Positions 1 through 10,627 of a DNA stretch of 64,000 nucleotides are shown piece after piece. The translations under genes and the position numbers were made by a program. Under the pieces are notes generated by a model, which did no database searches, had not been told where the DNA came from, and worked only from the letters and a program-made list of their open reading frames with translations. The stretch comes from Isoetes taiwanensis (taxonomy: Eukaryota > Streptophyta > Lycopodiopsida > Isoetales > Isoetaceae), in NCBI GenBank assembly GCA_021234155.1, contig JAJEKV010000250.1, forward strand, positions 434,001-498,000. Reading direction: 5' to 3'. Every line of letters starts with the position of its first letter. Positions within the stretch are counted from its first letter, which is position 1.

Positions 1-425
1 GTTGATGTAAACAAACGATGGTTTTGAGTATTGATTGCGTTGGTACTATGCTTATCAATCCACATTAAGTTGCTTAGCCAATGTATCAGATAGAAAACGC
101 AGGGCAGAACAAAGGACACCAAGGATAGAAACACAAATACAGTGTTTGCCTAGGCTTAGCAAGCAGTTTCTTAAGGATGTACATACTGCACTGCAGATCA
201 CGGTTCAATCGTGAACCCCTGTGCTTCCTTTTGATTATTTGCCTCTCATTTCTGCTCAAGGATTGCTATCAACAATTTTCAACCAATCATTCCCTTTGAT
301 TGATTTCATCTGTGTAAGTAGTACCTGGTACATTTTCTTCTTTGAATTCCGCTGCCGGATTTGGAAATCAGAAATCCATTTCTCTGGGTTCTTCTTGCTT
401 GATTTGGTTTGATCTAGAAGCCTTT
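1..425. other. 3' flank of the KRP gene
   Basis: No gene is visible here. This is the downstream side of the minus-strand CDK-inhibitor gene that ends at 426, so it should contain that gene's 3' UTR and terminator. Short open frames on both strands have no recognisable domain. Confidence 0.4.
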
Positions 426-1041
426 TTATCGCCGAACTTGCACCCAATCATAACGTCCTGGTAGTGGCTCCTCATTTTTCAAATCAAAATTATACCTGTG
501 GCATCATCATAAGAGAGTACTGCCATCAGCATCAAGTTTGAAGCACAGGTCTCCAGAAATTTGGTCACAGAATAAGAATCCATGAGGATCAAATCTAAAA
601 ACAATTTTTTTAAGGAATGTTACATAAACACCCATAAACATTTGAGTTGTTACCTTTCAGAGAAACGTTTTCTCTGTTCTTCCTCGGCACTAAACAGAAA
701 GTTTTCAATTTCATCAGCACTGGGAGCGCCTGAAATTCTGTGGCCAGAAGTGTGCTGCAGCGACTGCCTTTGGTTTCAAAACCAGGAAAGAGAGATTTTG
801 TTTAGCTGCTGTAAGGGGCCTGTAAGGGGCTCGCAGGGGGTGTTTATCCCCTTCATCGATTTCACCCTCTCTTCATCATATTTTAATCCCTCAGACATCG
901 ATTCTGTTCTGCTCTTGCCTATTTTTGTAGCGGGATGCGTAAATCCGGCATCTAAAATAGCCTTTTCTTCTGTATTTGTAGCCCGATGCATAGAGAGGAA
1001 GATGGTAACCTTGGAGGAGGCAGGGAAGGCAGTATTCTTCA
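426..1041 (-). CDS. KRP: KRP/ICK-type cyclin-dependent kinase inhibitor (3' part; N-terminus unresolved)
   Basis: Plant KRP proteins bind cyclin-CDK complexes in the nucleus and restrain cell-cycle entry; the CDK/cyclin-binding signature is at the extreme C-terminus. Seen here: a last exon at 495-426 encoding YNFDLKNEEPLPGRYDWVQV and two arginines, then stop. It is preceded by an intron (GT at 653-652, AG at 497-496). The penultimate exon, ~763-654, encodes the other half of the signature, an ADEIENFLFSAEEEQRKRF run. The junction splits an Arg codon (phase 2) and rejoins the two halves of the family motif exactly. An upstream exon at about 1041-866, holding TEEKAILDAGFTHPATK and TPCEPL-like residues nearby, is plausible but its splice sites are weak. 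The usual N-terminal KRP motifs were not found, so the 5' end is missing, divergent or further upstream. The C-terminal identification is firm; the total gene model is not. Confidence 0.82.
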
Positions 1042-1976
1042 CTGCCAATCGAAAAATTCCGCCAGTTCAGGAATCCTAAGGGACGATGCATCCCAGAATC
1101 AAAAGCTGGCCGCCCAAATGCTTGCAGAGCAAGAAAGGGGAACCATGCCGGATTGCTTGCTCTGCAGGGCCGGGCGCCATAGCAGGGCTTGCTTGCAGCC
1201 GAAGAAAACGGCCCTCAAAATATTTCTTTTTTTTTCAAGGACACGTGTCGAATCCAGGTTTTTTAGGGACACGTGTCGAATCCAGGTTTTTTTTTCATCA
1301 AAGAAAATAAGAGGGGAACATGCTTTATATATGGTATGATAGATAGTATAGATAGATAGCATGTTTTACGTTCCTAGAGAGACTCGAACACAAGACCTTA
1401 CAACTGTTTAAGCATCATAGAATGATGAGACTACAAGACCTTATAATAGCTAAGCATTGTGTAGAGCATATGACAATCTCATACATGTTCCTATTGAGAC
1501 TCAAACACAAGACCTTGCAATGGCTAAGGCAAACGACTAGCTACCAAACTAAAATAAGAAGATCACTCGTAATAGAAAATGTGTCTTTTAATGTAGCAGA
1601 AGTCTAGTACCTGCTCCTCTCTCCCCTAATTTTTTTCGAATGCCAGTGATAATAGAAGATGCATGAACGTTGCATCACAAAAATATGTTTTGAATTGTAT
1701 TTTAGATAGCATTCATGGTACGATAGGCTACATATTTGTAAGGGTAACAGTTGGGTTACAAATAAGATTGTGTAGGCCTACGTCTCTATGCCTAACAATC
1801 ATCGTGCCTTCTTGATTGCCAACGGCTTAAAAAAAACCATTATAATAATTATGTGCAGACAACCATTGTACCATATTCATGAAGCACAACGTCAAATAAT
1901 CATAATGCCTCGAAAAACTTTGAATTTTACAGCATATTTCGACATCCACCCCAACCTTGCAAATAATAAGATAGAC
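1042..1976. other. intergenic region between KRP and the glucanase gene
   Basis: This is presumably the KRP promoter and 5' region plus the glucanase 3' flank, since both genes read on the minus strand. It holds the duplicated G-box repeat at 1239-1286. No convincing coding exon was recognised, although a missing KRP first exon could lie here. Confidence 0.4.
1239..1286. promoter_or_regulatory. duplicated G-box (GACACGTGTC) upstream of KRP
   Basis: Two copies of GGACACGTGTCGAATCCAGG lie at 1239-1258 and 1267-1286. Each contains the perfect palindrome GACACGTGTC with a CACGTG core, the classical plant G-box/ABRE core bound by bZIP and bHLH factors. They sit ~200 bp upstream of the candidate KRP exon. 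The sequence is seen; the regulatory role is inferred. Confidence 0.45.
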
Positions 1977-3070
1977 CTACCAATATGGAGGGATAGTGAC
2001 ATTATACTTGATAGACTTGTTAGGTCTAAAAAGCCCAAAGTGTCGTTCTTCTTCTTTACCAGGTTTTTCATTCTCATCGAATAGGGCAAAGATGTAAGCA
2101 CCAACCGGGGATGAATGTTTGAGTGGGCTAGTTTTCCCAGAGAGGACACGTGTCACGAGATTCTTATTATAAATTTCCGCATTTTGTATGGTAGCGCCAA
2201 TTCCACCCTCAGACGGCCACCCAGCTTCAGTCACAACAACACCAACATCTTCATAGTGGAGTCTCTTCATGGCATAATGCAAAGCATCCAATTGGGCATC
2301 GAAAAGGCTATTATAATGTATCCCTTTGTCGACAATACCCTTAGACCCAAGGGCATAATCAAGTGGAATGTTAGAACTATTAGCATAAGCAAAGTAAGGG
2401 TAAATATTGACCATAAAGTAAGAGGCAGAGTCCTTTAAGAAACCAAGGATTTCACCAATGATGGGGACAAAGTCAGGGTCAAACTCTCCAGCAGAAGGGG
2501 GGTAGGTCTGGGCAAGAACATCAAATGCATGGGAAGTAGAGACCTTGATTTTGCTGGCAAGGCCGAAGTCGAGGAGAGCTCTATAAATGTTTTGCATTCC
2601 AGGGAGGAGCAAGGGTGCAATAGAAGGGGCATATTTGAGGACTTCATTGCCAACAATGACAGTGTCAACCAGGTTGCATGAATATGGGAGTACGTGAGTT
2701 GATATCCAGTTATATGCTGCAGCGATGTCGGCCGCGATGGCGGGGATGAAGGGGGTTTCAACTGTTATTGCTACATTTATGCCTGAGCATTGGAAGGCCT
2801 TCAACACCGCATCGTCGGCGTCGAAAATCCTGACGTTGGAAAATCCATGCTGCTTCAATAATCTGACTACGTGGGCTGGTGGAGGAAGATTATTTCCTTG
2901 TGTTCCATAATTCACACCTATACGGGCTCCTTCGCTACCTGCATGGATTAAATTACAGATTAAATACAGGAAAATGCTTCTTATGGCAGTATGAATTCTA
3001 TGTTTTATTTCCACTTACACGTTATTGCCACGATGACAACAAGAGCAATCCAAAAAACAACGAGCTTCAT
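1977..3070 (-). CDS. Glucan endo-1,3-beta-glucosidase, GH17 family, two exons
   Basis: Secreted enzyme hydrolysing beta-1,3-glucan (callose or fungal wall). The spliced product is 337 residues, normal for the short class without a C-terminal X8 domain. Exon 1 is 3070-3019, starting ATG and encoding a hydrophobic signal peptide. A GTAAGT donor lies at 3018-3013 and a CAG acceptor just before 2938; exon 2 is 2938-1977. The phase-1 intron after the signal peptide is the usual plant GH17 position. Mature-domain landmarks are IGVNYG near residues 24-29, VGNE with the acid/base Glu at about 116, VTEAGWPS with the nucleophile Glu at about 255, and FDEN...HFGLFRP near the C-terminus. An unspliced frame starting at 3014 also reads through, but its first 26 residues are intron sequence. 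The frame is intact, so the gene is probably functional. Confidence 0.9.
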
Positions 3071-3860
3071 AATCTGTTTCTGTCTGCAACAAATTTTCGC
3101 ACTGTAAGTTATTTCTGGCTCACCGTTTTCTCACAGTAATGCCAGTAATGCTTTTTGGATTCTTATATTGTGGAATGGTGGTTGTGCATGCTTTTTTTGC
3201 GTCGTTTTTTAGCCGTTGGAACCTGCCAGATCCTTGCCCTCTGTCCGTTAGATTCATTTATTTAATTGTCAGCTCCTTTAACTAACTTCAACCAATCGGC
3301 TGCTTGACTGCAATCATTCGTTGAAATTCTAACGCCTCGTTTTGCTGCAGGTTGTTCACATCCCACTTGTGATGCCTTGCAATTTCTGAAACTTGCAAAC
3401 GTACTCATTAAATTCTATTGTTATAATTGTTAGGTTGAACAATAACGAAATAGAGCTTTACCATGGAGAGTATTGGATTTCATAATAGCAGTGGACTTGT
3501 AATGTCAAAACCCAACCCTTCGAGGGGAAAATCTTAGTAGTTAATAACTTTATTGGGACGTTTGAACACCCAATTCTCACAAGTCGTATTGATCATTCTA
3601 AATTAATTATATTAAAATGTTTGCCCTAATCACTCTGTTTACATGTCATAATGTCATAATTTGTTGTTCCGGTAAAATACCAGAAATTCAGGCTTCGTCA
3701 AAGGAGATTGAGAGAGCAATCAAGAAATCGTCCACTATATAGGAGGAGTGTCTTCAGACGTCTCCGGTTCCCACTAAGGATTTACCCCCGACCACAAAGG
3801 ATTTATCCCTAAAAGAAAGGTATGAAATTTCATTCAAGAAATTTTGTTACTGAGAAAAAT
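3071..3860. other. glucanase 5' flank and left border of the copia element
   Basis: On the minus strand a TATAAG-like motif lies at about 3166-3161, ~95 bp upstream of the glucanase ATG. The right part should contain the copia 5' LTR and leader. However, I could find neither a sequence matching the 3' LTR start (TGTTAGAAATAGTGAG) nor a TGGTATCAGAGC-type primer-binding site, so the copia 5' LTR appears deleted or replaced. Confidence 0.4.
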
Positions 3861-4395
3861 ATGGTAGGATCTTCCCAGGGAATAGATAAATTCTTTGAAA
3901 AGTTCTTAGAGAAGTTTAATGGAAATAACTTCCATACCTGGTCCCTAAAGCTGCAATTGATTATGATGAGAGAGGGAACTTGGACACTTAGATGGCACAG
4001 ATATAAGGCCAACAGAGGCAGCCAAGGCTTTAGAATGGGATCAGAGAGACAGAAAAGCAATTACCACAATTGGGCTTGCTCTTGGGGAAGAATATGTGCA
4101 CTTGATAGATCTGAAGAAGGGTGCCAAAGAGAATTGGGAAGCAATGGTGAATGCATTCGGAGGATCAGGGAAGACTTGTGAACTGTCACTAAAACAACAA
4201 TTCTTTGACCTTCACATGACTTCTGGAGAATCGGTCCTAGAATTTTTAAGTCGCTTGCATGCTCTCGTCATACAGTTAGCAAGAGTAAATGCAAAGGTTT
4301 CAGCGGAAGATCAGATGGCAGTGCTCTTAAAGGGATTGGCAACAGATTATAGATCCGCAGTGACAGCTTTGACGAACATACCAAATCAGTCCATA
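3861..4395 (+). pseudogene. Ty1/copia gag, N-terminal part (split by insertion)
   Basis: Copia Gag packages element RNA. The frame opens at the ATG at 3861 with the typical FNGNNFHTWSLKLQ signature. A frameshift near 3985-4000 moves the reading to the frame holding EAAKALEWDQRDRKA and NWEAMVNAFGG...LKQQFFDLHM. The frame runs to 4395, where a 12.9-kb DNA transposon begins, and gag resumes at 17313 in the matching frame. It cannot make a full Gag because of the frameshift and the insertion. Confidence 0.85.
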
Positions 4396-4425
4396 CACAC
4401 TCACCCCGGTTTTTGGTCCACTGTT
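4396..4425 (+). repeat. left terminal inverted repeat of the CACTA-like element
   Basis: Begins CACACTCACCCCGG and contains TTTTGGTCCAC. It matches the reverse complement of 17283-17312 at 26 of 30 positions, counted by eye. Confidence 0.8.
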
Positions 4426-4560
4426 GAAAACATCAGTTTTGGTAGGTCTACATGTCCTGTTTTCAAAGAATCCTACATGTGGATTTGTGGAGGTATGGTT
4501 TTGTTCGATAATGGTGTTCTTTTTTCAGTGGACTAAAACATCCACTGTTGTTTTGTAGTT
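4419..4560. repeat. left subterminal motif region
   Basis: Contains copies of CCACTGTTG with T-runs and CAGTGGACTAAAAC. These are the reverse complement of the AAACAACAGTGG-type motif repeated at the right end. Subterminal motif clusters in opposite orientation at the two ends are characteristic of CACTA transposase binding regions. Confidence 0.6.
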
Positions 4561-4800
4561 TCTTCTATTGTCACATGTCATTTTATAATACAATCCACTG
4601 TAGGAAAGAATACTTGAATTTTTACATGTCTAATAATTCTATTGTCACATGTCTTTATAGATGTAGGAAAGAATATTTGATTCTCTACATGTCCTATACT
4701 TCCATTCACATGTCTTTATAGTAGTAGGACAGAGTACTTTATTTGCTAAGGCATTGTAGGAAAGAATACATAAATTACGACATGTGTAATACTTCTACTG
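4540..4800 (+). repeat. ACATGTC-type direct repeats, copy 1
   Basis: A repeating block with GTAGGAAAGAATACTTGA, TACATGTCCTAT and CACATGTCTTTATAG. It recurs in the same orientation at 7,560-7,860. The reason for two copies 3 kb apart is unclear; the left one directly abuts the foldback. Confidence 0.6.
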
Positions 4801-5665
4801 TCAATTTCAACATGCATGTTTTAAGATATTTTTTATTTTTAGATGTGTGCTCGCAATTCTTGGGGTGTGTGGATATTCACTCAAGGGAGCTTGGACTGTG
4901 TGTATATATTGACTGTGTGTATATTGTATTGTTATAAATTGCTTGTTTGTTTGTTTGGTTTTGTTTGCGTTTGTTAGGGCCCGGAGGGCCAAAAAAAATT
5001 TTTAGTATAACTACCAACACATAATACCATTAACATTAATTAACGCAAACCATTGCATTCCACACTTAAAAATAAAATTCCCCCTTAAACCCCCTGTGGT
5101 TTGGGTGCATATTCACACGGGGGGTGACTCCGGGCAACGAGAACTGTTGGATAGGCATATTCAACCCTTATTCCTTAATCTATACCGTACGTAAAGTTCC
5201 TCGTTTGTGGGGTATGCCTGTACAAGTTTTGGTATACTGTATAACACAGTTTGCAAAATACTATAAGATTTGAGACAATGTACTATATGGTGTTGATTTT
5301 GTACATGTATAACATGAATTTAGGGGCTCTCGCTGCCCTACGTCACCCGTGTGAATATGCACCCAAACCACAGGGGGTTTAAGGGGGAATTTTATTTTTA
5401 AGTGTGGAATGCAATGGTTTGCGTTAATTAATGTTAATGGTATTATGTGTTGGTAGTTATACTAAAATTTTTTTTTTGGCCCTCCGGCCCTAACAAAACG
5501 CAAAACAAAACCAAACAAACAAACAAGCAATTTATAACAATACAATATACATACGGTCAATATATACACGGTCCAAGCTCCCTTGAGTGAATATCCACAC
5601 ACCCCAAGAATTGCGAGCACACATCTAAAAATAAAAATATCTTAAAACATGCATGTTGAAATTGA
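4801..5665. repeat. 865-bp foldback element (inverted repeat with ~180-bp loop)
   Basis: The left arm, 4801 to ~5144, starts TCAATTTCAACATGCATG. The right arm, ~5322-5665, is its reverse complement, ending CATGCATGTTGAAATTGA. The arms are nearly identical over ~340 bp, including a G/C-rich stretch at CCGGAGGGCC. The loop has no coding sequence. No clear target duplication was seen. It could be an independent foldback/MITE or an internal palindrome of the host transposon. Confidence 0.75.
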
Positions 5666-6450
5666 GTTATATCGACAACCTATAGTGTGATGCTAAAAAT
5701 TCCCGTTATTCATAGTCATCCCACCCTATTGTGATTCCACCATAACTTTCGAAAGTTGGCATATGTTCCCGTGTCTCTTGGTCGCTCAATGAAAGATTCC
5801 ATTCCAAGCCAACGGCTATACATCTTTAACATATTCTTCTAATTTAAATAGCGAATGCAAAGCAAATGGTGGAATATAGCATAGCATCCAAATAAAACTA
5901 TCATACTCGAAAAAACTCGCCTTTTCATAAAAAAGAATATGCCAAACGGCTATCCCAACCTTACATCGTGGGAAAAAATTAGCATTAAGCGTAAATTGCA
6001 ATGCCACAACACTACAAAATTGGTGTAGGCCCCTTTGGTCGGACATTTCCACTTGCCTTGATTCCGAGCCCGCCTCCGAACATACCAACCCTCCGGATGA
6101 AAATACCATTGCTCACCGGAATAATTGTACAAATATACGGGCTATATCACAACCTAAACTAGCACATAATGATGTTGAAGCCGATGCATTACATCCAAAG
6201 GTATTCGTGATCTGTTAGACTCGCACACCACAATGCCAATGTTGAGGTATAGCTATGAATCATAATTTGCAGACTTCAAGAACCATATTCCACGTAATCA
6301 TATCCGGGTTGCTCAAAGCTTCCTCATACTAATTTCAAATAGCCTAGAAATCAATGTGTCATCAATGTGTGACCAATATGCTTTGTTTTGGAACATTGTC
6401 GCCCGCCAATTTCTATCAAGCTAATGTTCATGTTTTATAAGCACTTGCCC
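5666..6450 (-). other. unrecognised sequence with minus-strand open frames
   Basis: Minus-strand frames at 6132-5950 (HPEGWYVRRRARNQGKW) and 6109-5816 overlap in different frames. They may be remains of a coding segment broken by a frameshift. No domain was recognised. It lies inside the CACTA-like element, so it could be a transposase relic or captured host sequence. Confidence 0.3.
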
Positions 6451-6479
6451 GGATATGAATTGTGGGCGCCAGGAGCTCT

Positions 6480-7140
6480 TGAGGCTTCCGCAGGGGCTAC
6501 AAAAAATTGACCAGGTGAAGCGCCTCGCATTGGAGAGCCATGATGGCGTCGTTTACTAAGAGAAACTGCAGATTCAGGCACAGCAGCCAAGCTGGATTGT
6601 AAATCTGGATATTGAGCTCAAATGCTTTGGCACAATCAGATACATGAGCTGGTGTCCATGATGCCATTGTCAACTTCCAACTTGTGAATGAAACATATGG
6701 TTGAGAATGTGAGCAAGATACCCTGCCCACAGCAATAGAAACAGCATCATCTTATTTAAGACTGTGACGTTGCATAGACAACATCAAGCAGAATGCATTT
6801 CTTGAATGTGCAAATTACAGCCGTTTAAACTATAAAAGTGTGTGAGACTGAACATTGTTCTTAAGACAAAACCAAGACTTGGACTCCTACAACCTAAATA
6901 TATCAAAAGTACCATAGATACTCCTGTCAAATCTTTCGATTTGGTGCTGGCAGTTGCACCAGATTCAGTGGCCCTCGCAGTCAGCCATTGTGTAGGCATC
7001 TCTTCATATTTATACCCTAAAGCCTCTGTTATCAACGCATCCCTGATATAAACCTGCACCAGATCGCCAAATTCATCAAAAAAAACAAACGAAGCATCCA
7101 GCCAATCTGTATCATGAGGATCCGACCTGCCTAGACTTTT
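6480..7140 (-). pseudogene. exon-like fragments of an unidentified host gene captured in the transposon
   Basis: On the minus strand, ~7125-6925 keeps an open, compositionally protein-like frame with DTDWLDASFVFFDEFGDLV followed by IRDALITEALGYKYEEMPTQ. A second open stretch at ~6640-6450 contains SKRRHHGSPMRGASPGQFF and APAEASRAPGAH. Neither stretch has an obvious ATG or a transposase motif. Separated exon-like blocks in one orientation resemble transduplicated gene fragments known from CACTA elements. I do not recognise the parent gene. Confidence 0.4.
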
Positions 7141-8035
7141 TTATATCACCCAAAGCCTGTCAATGTTGCCGTGATGACAAAAAAAACTTGGATCTCTTGC
7201 TGCAGAGTACAGAGCCCCCATGTCTTCGTTATTATACATGACAGAATTACCTGCCCCGCACCAAACATGAACATAACCCTAAACGCATAAACCCTAAAAT
7301 GGGTTATCTCGAGCCTTGCATGTCGAGCAAGAAAATACAGTTTAAAAAAAAAGGAAGTGATAAGAAAATACAGTTTAAAAAAAAAGGAAATATATGATAT
7401 GTGGGTCTAAACCATTGGATATAGGCATCAAAATTAGTTCAAGCGTATGCGCACTCTAGATATACTAATTAGTATGCCTCATCAAATACATCCATGAAAT
7501 CATATAAAAACCTTAGGAAAAAAAGTACAAAAATACAAAAGAAACCCCCTGTTATTATGCTACATATTAGAAGTAGGAAAGAATACTTGATTCTCTACAT
7601 GTCGTATGCTTCCATGTCACATGTCTTTATAGTAGTAGGACAGAGTACTTTATTTGCTAAGGCATTGTAGGAAAGAATACATGAATTACGACATGTGTAA
7701 TACTTCTATTGTCACGTGTCTTTATAGAAGTAGGAAAGAATACTTGATTCTCTACATGTCCTATCCTTCCATGTCACGGGTCTTTATAGTGGTAGGACAG
7801 AGTACTTGATTTGCTACATGTGATGCACGTGCACGATCACATGTCCTTATACTAGTATTCCATGCAAGACAAGTTACTTCAACTACTTCAATTACTTAAC
7901 GCCTATTTTTGCATAACAAAACCATCAAGAATTTGATTTGTATTCCTTGACGGGGTGCAGGACCGCTGCAACAAATCCCTAAGCATTAATGTCATAGGAC
8001 CATGCAAAATCCTAACAATATCCTAACGTCATCAA
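7141..8035. repeat. ACATGTC-type direct repeats, copy 2, with flanks
   Basis: 7,560-7,860 repeats the block described for 4,540-4,800, with the same GGAAAGAATACTTGATTCTC core. The flanks (7,141-7,560 and 7,861-8,035) show no gene. Two CCCTAAA motifs near 7,280-7,300 are isolated. Confidence 0.55.
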
Positions 8036-9075
8036 GTCCATGTCATCTTGCCTTGGTCATTCATGCGTTGGAGCCTACGTGGCATGTTGAAGCCTTGGTG
8101 GCATGTTGGAGCGTGGGTGGCATGTTGGAGCCTAGGTGTCATGTTAGAGCTCACGTGGCATGTTGGAGCCCGGTGGCATGTTGCGACCCACGTGGCATGT
8201 TGGAGCTGATGGTGGCATATTTGAGCCACGTTGGCATGCTTGAGCCTAGGTGGCACGTTGGAGCCAACTTGGCATGTTGGAGCCTAGGTGGCATGTTGGA
8301 GCCTAGGTGGCATGCTAGGTGGCATGTTGGAGCCCACGTGGCATGTTGGAGCGTAGGTGGCACGTTGGAGCCTAGGTGGCATGCTAGAGCTCACGAGGCA
8401 TGTTGGGCCGAGTTGGCATGTTGGAGCCTATGTGGCATGTTGAAGCCTTGGTGGCATGTTGGAGCCTAGGTGGCATATTTGAGCCACCTTGGCGTGCTTG
8501 ACCCTAGGTGACACGTTGGAGCCAACTTAGCATGTTGGAGCTACGTGGCATGTTGGAGCCCGTGTGGCATGTTGGAGCCTAGGTGGCATGTTGGAGCCTA
8601 GGTGGCATGTTGGAGCCTAGGTGGCATGCTAGGTGGCATGTTGGAGCCACGTGGCATGTTGGGCGTGGGTGGCATGTTGGAGCCTAGGTGGCATGTTGGA
8701 GCCCACGTGGCATGTTGGAGCCTAGGTGGCATGTTTGGCCACCTTGGCACGCTTGAGCCTAGGTGGCATGTTGGAGCCACCTTGGCATGTTGGAGCCTAG
8801 GTGGCATGTTGGAGCCTAGGTGGCACGTTGGAGCCTAGGTGGCATGCTAGAGCTCACGAGGCATGTTGGAGCCTAGTTGGCATGTTGGAGCCTACGTGGC
8901 ATGTTGAAGCCCAGGTGGCATGTTGGAGCCTAGGTGGCATATTTGAGCCACCTTGGCATGCTTGAGCCTAGGTGGCACGTTGGAGCCAACTTGGCATGTT
9001 GGAGCTCACGTGGCAAGTTGGAGCTCACGTGGCATGTTGGAGCCCAGGTGGCATGTTATAGCCTAGGTGGCCAGA
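8036..9075 (+). repeat. 19-bp minisatellite array (GGCATGTTGGAGCCTAGGT)
   Basis: About 50 degenerate copies of a 19-bp unit, with higher-order variants containing GGCATATTTGAGCCACCTT. A 19-bp period rotates through the three frames, so long open frames rich in GMLEPRWHVGA are by-products. The same array appears inverted at 12,790-13,740. Confidence 0.9.
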
Positions 9076-10620
9076 CCCCAGGAGACGGACATCACAAAGG
9101 TTACCGAGGCAGGCTTTCCTGCCAGTGCTCATCCGGGAGGGCAAATGCCAATGCCTCCCTTCCCGGAACCCGGTTTCCCTATCCGACCGTTGAATTCTCC
9201 ATTCAGGTAACTTGCTTCGAGCAGGCTCAAAAAAATTCAAGATCTGTCCGGGAGAACATATCAAACCGCAAAGTGTCCTGCAGTCGACCGTGTAGAAACC
9301 CAAGTGTTTTGTCGTTCGGGCAGTACAAAGGCTCCGGAATGGAGATCGACTTAAGCCATATCGTAGAAACAAATGAAATTACCCTAGGGACCAAGTTACG
9401 CGGTCATTTTTTGCAGCAAAAGAAACACGAACCCTCTACATGGCAGTATTTTGCACCCTCCGCTAAGGCCAATTCACTACGAACGTGTTGGACATGAGCT
9501 ACTTTGGCGCTTCCGGGAGCAGGGGTGGTCTTCTGCCCACGAAACTTGGTCTCCAGGGTAATGTCGATGTTTCGAGTCCGTTGGCAGGGTCATATCACAG
9601 TTCCGGGGTGGGAGAGTTGCCCGTCCGTGGCCAAGGACCCTCCAGAGAGGACCTTTGGGACGAACTTCTTCTGGAAGATTTTAGGGCTCCGTCTTCTGGC
9701 GTCAACGCCCTCCCACTACCTCATGACATTGTGCAAGATCACGGTCCAACCGGCTGGGGCATGGCCTCCAAAGCGTAAACCCACATGCGTTGCTAGGTTA
9801 TTGTAGGGTTTACGTTATGGAGGTCGTGTTTTATTCAGTTGCACTTGAGACATGGTCAATAAGCTGCAGTTGAAAACAAGAAGCAATAGAAACTTTCGAA
9901 ATGGGGTTTGGATTTACCGAAAGGGGCTTTCCTACGGTGCTCCTCAGGGAGGGCAAATGCCAATGCCTCCCTTCCGGAACCGGTTTCCCTATCCAACCGT
10001 TGAATTCTCCATTCAAGTAACTTGCTTCGGCGGGGCTCAAGAAAATTCAAGATCTGTAGGAGAACATTTCCCTCCATAAAGTGTCTACTTGATCGACCAT
10101 GTAGAAACCCAAGTGTTTTGTCGTTCGGGCGATTACAAAGGCTCAGGAATGGAGATTTGACTTCGCCATGTCGTTCAAACAACGAAATTACCCTAGGGAC
10201 CAAGTTACACCGGTCATTTTTGCAGCAAAAGAAACACGAACCCTCTACATGGCGGTGATTCTCGCACCCTCCGCTAAGGCCAATTCACTCTGAACGTGTT
10301 GGACATGAGCTACTTTGGCGGTTTCGGGAGCAGGGGTGTTCTTCTGCCCACGAAACTTGGTCTCCATGGTAATGTCGATGTTTCGAGTCCGTTGGCAGAG
10401 TCAGATCACAGTTCCGGGGTGGGAGAGTTGCCCGTCCGTGGCCAAGGACCCTCCAGAGAGGACCTTTGGGACGAACTTCTTCTGGAAGGTTTTAGGGCTC
10501 CGTCTTCTGGCGTCAACGCCCTCCCACTACCTCATGACATTGTGCAAGATCCTGGTCCAATCTGGCTAGGGTATGGCCTCCAAAACGCAAACCCTGTGCC
10601 TCGCCAGGTTATTGTAGGGT
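9076..10620 (+). repeat. two direct ~700-bp units, left arm of a large palindrome
   Basis: Unit 1 (~9,080-9,790) and unit 2 (~9,890-10,560) share the segments GGGAGGGCAAATGCCAATGC, TTGAATTCTCCATTCA, GGACATGAGCTACTTTGGCG and CTCATGACATTGTGCAAGAT. Conserved open frames exist in more than one phase. With indels between units this argues against a protein. Inverted copies lie at 11,270-12,790. Confidence 0.8.
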
Positions 10621-10627
10621 TTACGTT

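Noticed and set aside
582-1079. 165-codon plus-strand frame at 582
   Set aside because: It is antisense to the KRP exons, whose conserved motif explains the openness of the region.
7276-7305. Telomere-like CCCTAAA motifs
   Set aside because: Only two isolated copies with unrelated spacing; not an interstitial telomere array, and far from the Penelope-like element.
8002-9497. Long open frames rich in GMLEPRWHVGA repeats
   Set aside because: They follow from a 19-bp tandem repeat read in rotating frames. Equivalent frames exist on both strands and in the inverted copy.
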